NCBI GenBank assembly: GCA_963711035.1
Contig: CAVQCN010000005.1
Span: 399,616 to 463,615, forward strand
Source: WHTK01 sp963711035
GTDB lineage: Bacteria > Chloroflexota > Dehalococcoidia > DSTF01 > WHTK01
Direction: 5' to 3'
DNA length: 64,000 nt
Part shown: piece after piece, positions 33,374 through 41,842 of the stretch
Layout: each line of letters starts with the position of its first letter
How positions within the stretch are numbered: the first letter of the stretch is position 1
Notes under the pieces: model-generated
The model's input: only the letters and a program-made list of their open reading frames with translations
Databases searched by the model: none
Told to the model about the DNA's origin: nothing
Program-made: the position numbers and the translations under genes

Positions 33374-34321
33374 CTAGACGATCGCCAGCGAGCGGATCGG
33401 CGCAAGACCCTCTGCCAGAAGCTGCCAGCTTTCGCCCGAGTCGTCGCTGCGATAGACGTCGCCACCGGCAGCAGCGTAGAGGTTACCGGATTCGTCCTCG
33501 GTGAGTGCGCCGACCATGACGTCGAATCGGGGCGGCAAGCCGGCCTCGAGGCGTCGCCAGGTCTCGCCGTGGTCATCGCTGCGGTAGATGGCGGCGTTCG
33601 TGCCTGAGGACCAGGTCGGCGGCGGTCCGGCGGCCGCGGCGGTGAAGAGGCGTCCCTCCGCCTGAGATGCGATGAGCGGCACCGTGTAGCGGTTAGCAAT
33701 ACCTTCGCGCACGTGGCGCCAATGACCGCCCGCGTCGGCGCTGACGTGGAAGCCGGCGCCGGTCGTTGCGTAGAGCTCAGCGCTGTTTCGCGCCGGAACG
33801 ACGGTGTGCACGTCCCAGTAGAGGCCCTCGTTCAGGCTCTGCCACGTGTCGCCGCCGTCCGGGCTGCGGAAGATGCCGCCTTCCTCGACGCCGATGTAGA
33901 CGCCGCCCTCGACCTCAGGGTCGGCAGCGATGGAGCGAACGTGCGGGATATGCGGCGGCGGCGGGAAGGTCCACGTCTCGTAGCCGGGGATGTGTTTCAG
34001 CGACTCGCAGGCAGTCCAGGTGAGGCCGCCGTCGTCGCTACGGTAGAGCAACGCCGGTGAAACGCCGAGGTAGAGCCGGCCGGCCAGGCGCGGATCGGCC
34101 GCGAAGGACCAGACTTCGTCCTCGACGGCCCGCGAGTTAACGAGGCTCCAGGTACCCGCGGCGTAGCGCCGCCAGATAGCGCCCGCCTCGGTTGCGGCAA
34201 AGACGCGACCATCAGCCGGAGCCAGGAACGCGCTCTCCGCCGGGCCTTCCTCCGGCTGAACGCCGGCGTCATCTATGTGCAAGATGCCGGTTCGAGTGGC
34301 TACGAGCAGAGCTGCCATCAC
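33374..34321 (-). CDS. BNR-repeat beta-propeller protein
   Basis: The 315 residues contain at least five BNR/Asp-box repeats of the form Y-R-S-D-D-x-G-x-T-W: LLYRSDDGGLTWTACESL, IFRSPDGGDTWQSLNEGL, FHVSADAGGHWRHVREG, IYRSDDHGETWRRLEAGL and VYRSDDSGESWQLLAEGL. They are spaced about 45-60 residues apart, giving a sialidase/Vps10/Ycf48-like propeller. No catalytic sialidase residues or signal peptide are visible, so it is not assigned as an enzyme. It is transcribed away from the ABC cluster at 34.6 kb. Confidence 0.78.
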   Translation of the reverse strand: MMAALLVATRTGILHIDDAGVQPEEGPAESAFLAPADGRVFAATEAGAIWRRYAAGTWSLVNSRAVEDEVWSFAADPRLAGRLYLGVSPALLYRSDDGGLTWTACESLKHIPGYETWTFPPPPHIPHVRSIAADPEVEGGVYIGVEEGGIFRSPDGGDTWQSLNEGLYWDVHTVVPARNSAELYATTGAGFHVSADAGGHWRHVREGIANRYTVPLIASQAEGRLFTAAAAGPPPTWSSGTNAAIYRSDDHGETWRRLEAGLPPRFDVMVGALTEDESGNLYAAAGGDVYRSDDSGESWQLLAEGLAPIRSLAIV

Positions 34322-34613
34322 ACCCTCCCTGCACGAGATTCTGGTGACGGGTCGATCTTATACCCCGCGTCGATGCCTCAGCGTTCGAGAAGAGCCACGT
34401 TCTGAGCACACGGACGGCGCGCTGATTTGCGGTTCATCTCGCGTGCTACCAGATTCCATAAGAGCGCCTGGTTTCCAGTACTTCAATACGTGAGTGTTAA
34501 TACCTGATGTTTAGAGCTATAGACAATTTCTTGGGATCTGGCCAGCTTATCCGATAACAATCCACGTCACCCCGGGGGTTCGGGGACAGCACACGCGGAG
34601 GTACTAGGAAGCA

Positions 34614-36329
34614 ATGGGCTACTGGGACAGGATCACGAATAGCAGAGTGCAGCGTCGCAGTCTTCTCAAGTCGGGCGCAGCGCTCTCTATCGGCGGGGCG
34701 ACGCTGGCGCTGGTCGGTTGCGGCGGCAGCAGCAGCAGTTCCCCAACCAGCACGCCGAGCAGCGGCGCCACACCTAGCGGTGGCGCTACGCAAGCGGCCA
34801 GCACGCCGGCCGGCGGCACGCCCAAGAAGGGCGGCACGCTGACGCAGGGCAACGTCGGTGCCGGCGCCGACTCTAGCGCCAACGTCATCACCGCGAACCG
34901 AGCCGGCCACCTGCTAGCCGCGCAGAACGTCTACGACCACCTGCTCTCGACGCGCGTGGGCGATAAGGCGCCGTACGTGATGGAAGCAGCCGCGAAGTTC
35001 GAGCTGCCTGACCCGCTGACCGTGGTCTATACGCTGAAGCCGGGGATGAAGTACCAGGATATCGCCCCGGTAAACGGCCGTGCGGTCAAGGCTTCGGACA
35101 TCAAGGCTGTGCAGGAGTACGTTCGCGACACCGCGACGGCCAACCGCAGCTTCCAGACGCAATCGATGGACACGATCGAGGCGCCCGACGACAACACGCT
35201 TACCATTCACTTGCAGAAGCCGAACGCATACCTCGTAACTGCAACGCAGCTGGGCGATTCGGCTAACTGGTCCATCATCCCGAACGAGATCCTCGACAAG
35301 CTGGACACCGCCCAGTCGATCGGCAGCGGACCCTACGTGGAAGTGACGAACGACGTCGGCGTCCGGGCGGACTACAAGCGTAGCGACACGTTCCGCGAGG
35401 CGGACAAGACGTACATCGACAACCGGTCGTTCGTCCTTTTCGGCGATGCGGTTGGTTACCAGTCCGCGTTTATCTCCGGGCAGCTGCAGATATACGACCC
35501 GGGCGCCGGCGACCCCACTGTAGATGACGTGGTGTCGCAGCTGGGCGACAAGATCTACAAACAGACCATTCCCACGTTGTCGCCCTTCACCACCAACATC
35601 GGCGGAAGCATGGACTACAACCCGCTGAAGCGCGACATCCGCGCTCGTGAAGGCTTCTACCGGGCCCAGAAGCGTCAGCAGTTCATCGACCTGCTGTTCG
35701 ATGGCAAAGGCACGGTTCCTGCCGGTCTGCTGGTCGATGGCCTAGCGCCCTGGCTGCTCGACCCGAAGGACACGGCCGACTTCTTCAAGGAGGACGTTCA
35801 GGCAGCCAAGCAGCTCTTCGACGCCGCGGGCGTCACGGGCCAGGAGTACGAGATCATGTACTTCGCGCCCAACGACATTGGCGCTCAGAGCAGCCAGATC
35901 TTGCAGACGCAGCTCAAGGCGGCCGGCATCAACACGACGATTAATGGCGTGCCAACTTCGGAGGGCTTTGACAAGGCGACAAAGGGACAATGGCATCTCT
36001 TCACGGGCCAGCATCCGGCTTACGACAGCCCGCAGACGATCATGCGTCAGCAGGCCACCGAGTCCGGTAGCCGCTTCGGCCACACCGGTCTGGAAGACCC
36101 GGAGGTCGACGCGCTGGTCGAGAAGTCGGAGGCAGCGACGGACCGGCAGGAGAACATCGACCTGGTCAAGCAACTGCAGATGCTCTGCCTGCAGAAGTAC
36201 ACCGGCTACTACCTGCTCACCAGCCGCATCATTGAGCAGCTGCTCTACACCCAGGTGAAGAACTGGGAGAACGACCCGGCCGGCACGTGGGCGTGGCTGC
36301 CGCGCTATGAGGCCTGGCTGGAGGCCTAA
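34614..36329 (+). CDS. Family-5 substrate-binding lipoprotein (divergent paralogue)
   Basis: This 571-residue extracellular binding protein for peptide/opine/nickel-type ABC importers has a twin-arginine-like start (NSRVQRRSLLKSGAALSIGG) with lipobox LALVGC. A Ser/Thr/Pro linker follows, then SBP_bac_5 features: VYTLKPGMKYQDIAPVNGRA, VKASDIKAVQEYV, DDNTLTIHLQKPNAYLVTAT, DYNPLKRDIRAREGFYRAQK and ASQ-rich C-terminal segments. Its start and end resemble the three paralogues at 39.8, 41.8 and 47.5 kb, but it is clearly more distant. Ribosome site AGGAAG precedes the ATG. The cargo is unknown. Confidence 0.88.
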   Translation: MGYWDRITNSRVQRRSLLKSGAALSIGGATLALVGCGGSSSSSPTSTPSSGATPSGGATQAASTPAGGTPKKGGTLTQGNVGAGADSSANVITANRAGHLLAAQNVYDHLLSTRVGDKAPYVMEAAAKFELPDPLTVVYTLKPGMKYQDIAPVNGRAVKASDIKAVQEYVRDTATANRSFQTQSMDTIEAPDDNTLTIHLQKPNAYLVTATQLGDSANWSIIPNEILDKLDTAQSIGSGPYVEVTNDVGVRADYKRSDTFREADKTYIDNRSFVLFGDAVGYQSAFISGQLQIYDPGAGDPTVDDVVSQLGDKIYKQTIPTLSPFTTNIGGSMDYNPLKRDIRAREGFYRAQKRQQFIDLLFDGKGTVPAGLLVDGLAPWLLDPKDTADFFKEDVQAAKQLFDAAGVTGQEYEIMYFAPNDIGAQSSQILQTQLKAAGINTTINGVPTSEGFDKATKGQWHLFTGQHPAYDSPQTIMRQQATESGSRFGHTGLEDPEVDALVEKSEAATDRQENIDLVKQLQMLCLQKYTGYYLLTSRIIEQLLYTQVKNWENDPAGTWAWLPRYEAWLEA

Positions 36330-36356
36330 GCCTCAACCTCGGACGCATTTTCAAAA

Positions 36357-36397
36357 GCGACGACTCGAGACCAACGGTTTCGAGTCGTTGCCTTTTT
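36357..36397 (+). terminator. Rho-independent terminator after the binding protein
   Basis: GCGACGACTCGA pairs with TCGAGTCGTTGC (one wobble) around an 11-base loop, followed by CTTTTT. It also lies just before the convergent MetE-like gene. Confidence 0.85.
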
Positions 36398-36419
36398 CCC
36401 TGCGTGCGCCCTCAACCGT

Positions 36420-37619
36420 CTAACGCCCTCCCGAACCCCACATCCGCTTCGAGGCCAGCGCGGCGCCTTCCGAGAGCGACTTGAGCTTGGCCCAGACGAT
36501 GGGCGGGTAGACGTTGGCTGAGCCCGCCGACGTGCCGAAGCCACAGTCGGTGCCGGCGATGACGTTCTCGCGGCCGACGACGCGGGCATAGGTGACGATA
36601 CGGTCGGCCACGAGCTCAGGGTGCTCGACGAAGTTGGTCACAGAATCGATGACGCCGGGGATCAGGACTTTCCCCTCCGGCAGCTTGACCTCCTGCCAGA
36701 GCTTCCATTCGTGGCCATGGCGCGGGTTCGAGGCTTCGACCGAGTAGGCGCCGGCGTTGACCTTGAGCATGACCTGCACGATGTCTTCGAGGCCGATGTC
36801 GCGGTTGTGCGGCCCTTCGCCGTTGCCCCAGCAGATGTGAAAGCGCACCTGCTCCTGCGGGATGCCTTGGAGGGCGTGATTCAGCGCTTCGACCCAGAGC
36901 TCGGCGCGCTTCTGGAAATCGCCCACGGGACGGTCGATGAACTCGGGGCGGTTGCGGTCGATGCACATCTCCGGCGCGTCGATCTGGATGAGCAGGCCGG
37001 CATCCGTGATGGCGCGGTACTCGTCGCGCATGACGTCGGCGATGGCGGCAACGTAGCCCTCGTAGGTCGGGTAATAGCGGTTCTCGATGCGCTGAGCGAC
37101 GATGCCGACGGAGGCGCAGGGAAGAAACGCCTCCTCGAAATGATGCTGCGCCAGCGCCGCCCCTTCGACCTGGCTCAGGGCATGCTTGAAGTTAGCGATG
37201 TCCTGCTGCAAGGCTTCGCGGTCCTTCCAGCTCAGAGGGCCGACGCAGGCCGTGCGCGCGGCAAAGGGAACGCGCGGCGCCGCGGGACGGTTGGCGTTGC
37301 GCCACGCCGCGTAGCCGGGGAAGTCGGGATCGGGGCGGACGGCCGGGTTTTGCACATCGATGACCTCGAAGCCCTCGATACGGCTGGTGACGTAGTGGAC
37401 GAAGCTGGTCTTGCCCAGCTCGCCGTCGCTGGGCACGTCGATGCCCGCGTCCGCCTGCTGTCTGACGATCTCTTGGACGGCGCCAGGTAGACGGGCGCGC
37501 AGAGCCTCGGCTGCGCCGGGCTTGCCGTCCTCGCGATCCCAAAGCGTCTGCAGCAGGTCGTCTGGGCGCGGCAGGCTGCCGGTGTGAGTCGTGAGGAACC
37601 GTCCGTCGCTACGCTTCAT
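36420..37619 (-). CDS. MetE C-domain-like (UROD/MetE superfamily) protein 1
   Basis: The 399 residues match the C-terminal catalytic half of cobalamin-independent methionine synthase. LTTHTGSLPRPDDLLQTLWD, GIDVPSDGELGKTSFVHYV, VRFHICWGNGEGPHNRDIGL, AYSVEASNPRHGHEWKLWQE and NVIAGTDCGFGT are present. The zinc ligands H-x-C, E and C are therefore kept. The N-terminal folate/Hcy-binding half is absent, as in epoxyalkane:coenzyme M transferases and other uncharacterised alkyl-thiol transferases. The reaction is therefore unknown. ATG at 37619 has AAAGG upstream. A second copy lies at 44595-45740. Confidence 0.82.
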   Translation of the reverse strand: MKRSDGRFLTTHTGSLPRPDDLLQTLWDREDGKPGAAEALRARLPGAVQEIVRQQADAGIDVPSDGELGKTSFVHYVTSRIEGFEVIDVQNPAVRPDPDFPGYAAWRNANRPAAPRVPFAARTACVGPLSWKDREALQQDIANFKHALSQVEGAALAQHHFEEAFLPCASVGIVAQRIENRYYPTYEGYVAAIADVMRDEYRAITDAGLLIQIDAPEMCIDRNRPEFIDRPVGDFQKRAELWVEALNHALQGIPQEQVRFHICWGNGEGPHNRDIGLEDIVQVMLKVNAGAYSVEASNPRHGHEWKLWQEVKLPEGKVLIPGVIDSVTNFVEHPELVADRIVTYARVVGRENVIAGTDCGFGTSAGSANVYPPIVWAKLKSLSEGAALASKRMWGSGGR

Positions 37620-37658
37620 GGTGTTCCGACCTTTCGCGGGGAACTGCGTCACAGAACA

Positions 37659-37695
37659 AAGAGCCGCGGCTCCCAGACCGGGAACCGCGACTCTT
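37659..37695 (-). terminator. Terminator of the DppBC-like operon
   Basis: AAGAGCCGCGG...CCC pairs with GGG...CCGCGACTCTT with one C-A mismatch and two bulges. It sits between the dppC-like stop and the MetE-like start. Confidence 0.6.
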
Positions 37696-37721
37696 CAGGT
37701 CAAGACCGCCTCGAACGCTGC

Positions 37722-38666
37722 TTAGCGCGAGCCGCGCAGGCGAGGGTCCAGGATGTCGCGCAGCGCGTCGCCGAAGAAGTTGAAGCCCATTACGGCGAGG
37801 CTCAGAGCAACGCCGGGAGCGACCACCAGCCAGAGGTGATCGACCATGTACTGGCGGTTCGTGCCTGAGAGGTCGACGCCCCAGGACGGCGTGCCGAGCG
37901 ACGCTCCGTAACCAAGGAAGGACAGCGACGCTTCGATGATGATCACGACACCGATAATCACCGAGAAACTGACGATCACGTATGCCATCACGTTCGGCAT
38001 GATGTGGCGGAACATGATGCGCATCTGCCCCGAGCCGATCGATTCGGCTGCCAACACGTACGCCATGTTGCGCTCTGTGAGCACGGCCGAGCGGATGATT
38101 CTCGCGGTGCCAAAGATGAACGCCGCACCAATGGCGATTTCGAGCGACCGCAGCTGCCAGGCGATCGTGAAGATGTTCGTGCCGGAGCTGCTGGGCCGGC
38201 CGAGGCCGGTGACGATGATCAGGGCGAGGACGAGGCCAGGGAGCGAGGCCAGCATCTCCAGGAAGCGCTGGATCACCATATCGAGCCAGCCGCCGAAGTA
38301 ACCGCTGACCAGACCGAGCAGCGTACCTATCCCGATACCGAGCGTGGTGGCGACCAGGCCAACCGCCATCGAGATCTGGGCCCCATAGACCGTGCGGGAG
38401 AAGACGTCCTGGCCAAGGTTATTGGTGCCGAACAGGAAGGTCGAGTTCGGGGATACGAGCGGCTTGCCAACGAAGAAGCGCGGATTGTACGGGGCGATCT
38501 GCGGCGCGAAGACCGCGACGAAGACCAGGAAGATGCAGACGAGAGCTCCAAATACGCCGAGGGGCCGGCTCTTCCAAGGCACCCAGGCCCGCGAGAGGTT
38601 ATACCGCCACCCGCCTCTCTGCGGTGCAAATTCAATCGGACTGACCGCTTGAGCATCCTGTGTCAT
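37722..38666 (-). CDS. ABC transporter permease (DppC/OppC-like)
   Basis: This 314-residue membrane protein starts with the N-terminal OppC domain (WVPWKSRPLGVFGALVCIFL). It continues LVSPNSTFLFGTNNLGQDVF, SRTVYGAQISMAVGLVATTL and GIGIGTLLGLVSGYFGGWLD. The EAA coupling loop is AYVLAAESIGSGQMRIMFRH followed by IMPNVMAYVIVSFSV. Six membrane segments fit the family. The ATG at 38666 lies 18 bases after the DppB-like stop. No ATPase subunits follow before the terminator, so this pair must use ATPases encoded elsewhere. Confidence 0.9.
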   Translation of the reverse strand: MTQDAQAVSPIEFAPQRGGWRYNLSRAWVPWKSRPLGVFGALVCIFLVFVAVFAPQIAPYNPRFFVGKPLVSPNSTFLFGTNNLGQDVFSRTVYGAQISMAVGLVATTLGIGIGTLLGLVSGYFGGWLDMVIQRFLEMLASLPGLVLALIIVTGLGRPSSSGTNIFTIAWQLRSLEIAIGAAFIFGTARIIRSAVLTERNMAYVLAAESIGSGQMRIMFRHIMPNVMAYVIVSFSVIIGVVIIIEASLSFLGYGASLGTPSWGVDLSGTNRQYMVDHLWLVVAPGVALSLAVMGFNFFGDALRDILDPRLRGSR

Positions 38667-38684
38667 GTCACTCTCTCCCAACGC

Positions 38685-39630
38685 CTACGCGTACTTGATC
38701 CGCGGGTCGAGCCACGCGTATGCCAGGTCCGTGATCAGATTGATGGCCATCACCGCAAACGCCGTATACATGGCGACCGCCATGACGATTGGGTAGTCGT
38801 TGAAGCCGATCGCGGAGAGCGTCCAGGCGCCGACGCCCGGCAGACCGAGGACGGCTTCCAGGATGATCGAACCACCGAGGAGGTTCCGCAGCTGCAGGCT
38901 TAGAAGCGTGAGGATAGGCGGCATCGCGTTGCGGAAGCCGTGCCGGTACGTCACGGCGCGCTCGGACAGTCCCTTGGACCGGGCAGTGCGCATGTAGTCC
39001 TGGCGCATGACGTCCAGGAAGGCGGTCCGCGTCAGACGCATCAGGCCAGCGGAAGAGCTCACCGCCAGGAGGACCGTGGCTGGGATGAAGAGCTCGAGAT
39101 TATCGAGCGGCCTCTTGAAGAAATCGACGGCCCCGAAGGGCGGCGCATAGTGCCAGAAGTGCGCGGGAATGATCAACAGCAAGCGTCAGCAGCAGGAAGC
39201 TCGGGATCGAGAGGCCGAATATGGCGAAGATACGCAGGACATAGTCGGATACCGTATCTTGCTGCGTAGCCGAAATGATACCGCCCAGTATTCCCACCGC
39301 GGTCGTCGCGATGAAGCTGAATACCAGGATCTCCATTGTGATCTTGAGACGGTGAGCGAACTCCGTCGTGACCTGCAGGTTCGAAGTCAGGGATTTGCCG
39401 AAGTCACCATGGATGGCGCCTTCGACCCACTTTATGTAACGGTGTGGCAGGCTGTGATTGAGACCGTGCTGGTCACGCCACTGCTCGACCTGCTCAGGCC
39501 GGGCGTCCTGACCAAGGTGAATCGAAGCGATGTCACCCGGCAAGACACCCAGGATGAAGAAGATCATGGCAGACACGAGCGCGAGGTTGATCACAACCCC
39601 AATGAGTCTTCTCACGATGTAGCCGGTCAT
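38685..39630 (-). CDS. ABC transporter permease (DppB/OppB-like), frameshifted
   Basis: Residues 1-150 read MTGYIVRRLIGVVINLALVS, GDIASIHLGQDARPEQVEQW, WVEGAIHGDFGKSLTSNLQV and FAIFGLSIPSFLLLTL. One base out of frame the protein continues LLLIIPAHFWHYAPPFGAVD, SAGLMRLTRTAFLDVMRQDY, MRTARSKGLSERAVTYRHGF and GVGAWTLSAIGFNDYPIVMA. The EAA loop is in the second part. Removing one base near 39175-39182 gives 314 residues, the family length. It precedes the DppC-like gene by 18 bases. Confidence 0.88.
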
Positions 39631-39692
39631 CGATGCTCCTCCCGAGCGTCAGGTTTGTATTGTTATAGCCGATCCGCTGGCTTTCACGACAG

Positions 39693-39736
39693 CGACCGTC
39701 GCGGCATCGGGATTATTCCGATTACCGCGACGGCCG
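39693..39736 (-). terminator. Terminator after binding protein A
   Basis: CCGTCGCGG pairs with CCGCGACGG, extended by ATCGG...CCGAT inside. It lies 57 bases past the stop of the 39793-41535 gene and ahead of the permease pair. Confidence 0.75.
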
Positions 39737-39792
39737 TCAAGTCCGAACAGTGAACCAAATTGACGCAAGCTCGCGCTTGCGGCTACTTCCTC

Positions 39793-41535
39793 CTAGGTGT
39801 TGAGCCAGGCCTTCTCCTGGTAGAGCACCGTTTGCGCCGCGTCGATGTCCCAGTCCATGAGCTCGGCGCGGAGCAGGTAGTCCGTGTTCCGGGTGAGCAG
39901 CTGAATGTAGCCGCCCCACTTGCTCAGGCACAGCAGCTGCAGCTGCTTTACCAGCGCGATGTTCTCGTTACGGTCCGTCGCTACTTCAGACTTCTCCACC
40001 AGCGCATCAACGTCCGGGTCTTCCAGACCCGTCCAACCGAACTCGTTGTGCGAGTCAGTCGCCTGCTGGCGCATCGGCGTCTGCGGGCTGTCGTAGGCCG
40101 GGTGGCCGCCGGTGAACATGAACATCTTGCCGTCGTGCGCCTTGGGCAGGCCCTGGGCGCCGGGTAGCGGCACGATCTTCAGCTTGAAGCCGATCTGCCC
40201 CAGCTGCGTCTGCAAGATCTGGGCCGACTGCTCGTTCAGGCCCGTCGTGCTCGCGAACGGGTTGATCTCCCACTCCTGGTCGCCGACGCCGGCCGCCGAG
40301 AACAGCTGCTTCGCTTGCTGCAAGTCGTTCGACCAGATCTCCTCGACGGTCATACCGTTCGGCGTCTTGTCCTTCCAGTCGATCTGGTAGTCCGCCTGCG
40401 GGATCTGCAGGATGCCGGGCGGTATCTGGCCCTCGCCGTTGTACAGCAGGTCCAGGAACTGCTGTCGCACCAGCGTCTTGTACGCCGCCTGGCGCACGCG
40501 GTCGTCCGCCTTCAGCGGGTTGAGGTCCTTCCGGCCCATGATGTTGAACGTGAACGGGTTCAACGCCAGGTAGGTGATGACCTTCATCTTGTCGCCCAGG
40601 CTGCTCTTCAGCCGGTCGCGCTGGTTCGGCGTCGTCTGCTCGACGATGTGTAGCTGGCCGCTGCTGAACGCTGCCTCGACGGCAGAAGGGTCGCCGATGG
40701 TGACGTATTCGCGCTCGTCCGTGTAGGGCAGGTCGTCCTTGGTGAAGCGAGAGGTGGGGTTTTTCTCCCAGACGTAGTCGGCGCCCGTCGTGAATTCCTT
40801 GAGGCGGTACGGGCCGCTACCGACCGGCTTGGTGGACGCGAGGTCCTTCTCCAGGATCTCCGGCGGTACCATCATCTGCGCGCTTTGCTCACCCATCTGC
40901 GTGCCGCTGAACAGGTACGCGTTGGGCTGGGTCAGGTGCCAGACCACGGTGTTGTCGTCCGGTGCCTCGATGCTGTCCATGTAGACGACCTGGAAGCTGT
41001 TCGTCGCGGCAGGGTTGTTCTTGACGAAGTTCTGCGCGTTGACGATGTCGGACGCCGTGACGGCGCGCCCATTGACCGGCGCCTGGTTGTCGTAGACCAT
41101 ATTCGGCTTCAGGGTGAGCCTTACGGTCGTCGGATCGACCAGCTCCATCTTGTCCGCGGCCTCGAGCTTGAAGGGCGCGTACTCCTGTGCCAGCCGCGTC
41201 GCAATGGGGTGGTCATAGACGTGAATGCTGGAGTAGACGTGGCCTTCCAGCCAGACAGCGTAGGGGTCAAAGCTGTCCGGACCGGTTGCAGCCGTGCGGA
41301 CGATGCGTCCGCCTTTCTTCACCTGAGAGGTCGCCGTGGTCGGCGCCACCGAGGGTGGCGGCGAAGCCAGGCCAGACGTCGGCGAGGCCGACGAACCGCC
41401 GCCGCCGTTGTCGCTGCTACTGCAGCCCACCAGCGCCAGCGTTGCTCCACCTACGGAAAGAGCTGCGCCGGCCTTCAGCAGACGCCGTCTGGCCATGCGC
41501 TCTCCCGCAATACGGTCCCAGTAGTTTGATGCCAT
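39793..41535 (-). CDS. Family-5 substrate-binding lipoprotein A
   Basis: This 580-residue SBP_bac_5 protein has a twin-arginine-like leader (ERMARRRLLKAGAALSVGGA) and lipobox LALVGC. A Ser/Gly/Thr/Pro linker follows, then GGRIVRTAATGPDSFDPYAV, LTLKPNMVYDNQAPVNGRAV, DDNTVVWHLTQPNAYLFSGT, KPVGSGPYRLKEFTTGADYV and MFTGGHPAYDSPQTPMRQQA. It is nearly identical over long runs to the proteins at 41.8 and 47.5 kb. It precedes the permease pair on the same strand but a terminator lies between. The cargo is not predictable; the group includes peptide, opine and sugar binders. Confidence 0.9.
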   Translation of the reverse strand: MASNYWDRIAGERMARRRLLKAGAALSVGGATLALVGCSSSDNGGGGSSASPTSGLASPPPSVAPTTATSQVKKGGRIVRTAATGPDSFDPYAVWLEGHVYSSIHVYDHPIATRLAQEYAPFKLEAADKMELVDPTTVRLTLKPNMVYDNQAPVNGRAVTASDIVNAQNFVKNNPAATNSFQVVYMDSIEAPDDNTVVWHLTQPNAYLFSGTQMGEQSAQMMVPPEILEKDLASTKPVGSGPYRLKEFTTGADYVWEKNPTSRFTKDDLPYTDEREYVTIGDPSAVEAAFSSGQLHIVEQTTPNQRDRLKSSLGDKMKVITYLALNPFTFNIMGRKDLNPLKADDRVRQAAYKTLVRQQFLDLLYNGEGQIPPGILQIPQADYQIDWKDKTPNGMTVEEIWSNDLQQAKQLFSAAGVGDQEWEINPFASTTGLNEQSAQILQTQLGQIGFKLKIVPLPGAQGLPKAHDGKMFMFTGGHPAYDSPQTPMRQQATDSHNEFGWTGLEDPDVDALVEKSEVATDRNENIALVKQLQLLCLSKWGGYIQLLTRNTDYLLRAELMDWDIDAAQTVLYQEKAWLNT

Positions 41536-41660
41536 CGATCCCTCCTATTTCATGCCCGCAAGAATGGGTCAGTCTTGATCGGGCACGGGAGGCAAAGCAT
41601 TGGAGAAAGCGACACAACTTGCCTATAGATTTTTGTGTTTTATCAATAGGCACAGATCAT
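41536..41660 (-). promoter_or_regulatory. Conserved leader of binding protein A
   Basis: Read on the minus strand it carries the block ACACAAAAATCTATAGG then CAAGTTGTG, a potential hairpin TGCCCGATCAAGACTG...CTTGCGGGCA and the ribosome site TAGGAGGG. The same order of blocks occurs at 43586-43712 and 49203-49325. Confidence 0.65.
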
Positions 41661-41789
41661 AGACCGGACGCCTGCGAAGACTCGCTCTCCACGGTCCACA
41701 TGTCGCCGATTCCACGGCATCTGCTGCTGGTTGGCTGGGAGTCGTTCGTTCTGCTCTATATGACCTCCAGGTGATTCGGCGGCTGTCCG

Positions 41790-41828
41790 GGAGGGGCGGT
41801 CATCGCCGGTGGCTTCGACCGCCCCTCC
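41790..41828 (-). terminator. Terminator after binding protein B
   Basis: GGAGGGGCGGTC and its exact complement form a 12-bp stem around a 15-base loop, 15 bases past the stop of the 41843-43585 gene. Confidence 0.75.
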
Positions 41829-41842
41829 GATGGATGGACCTT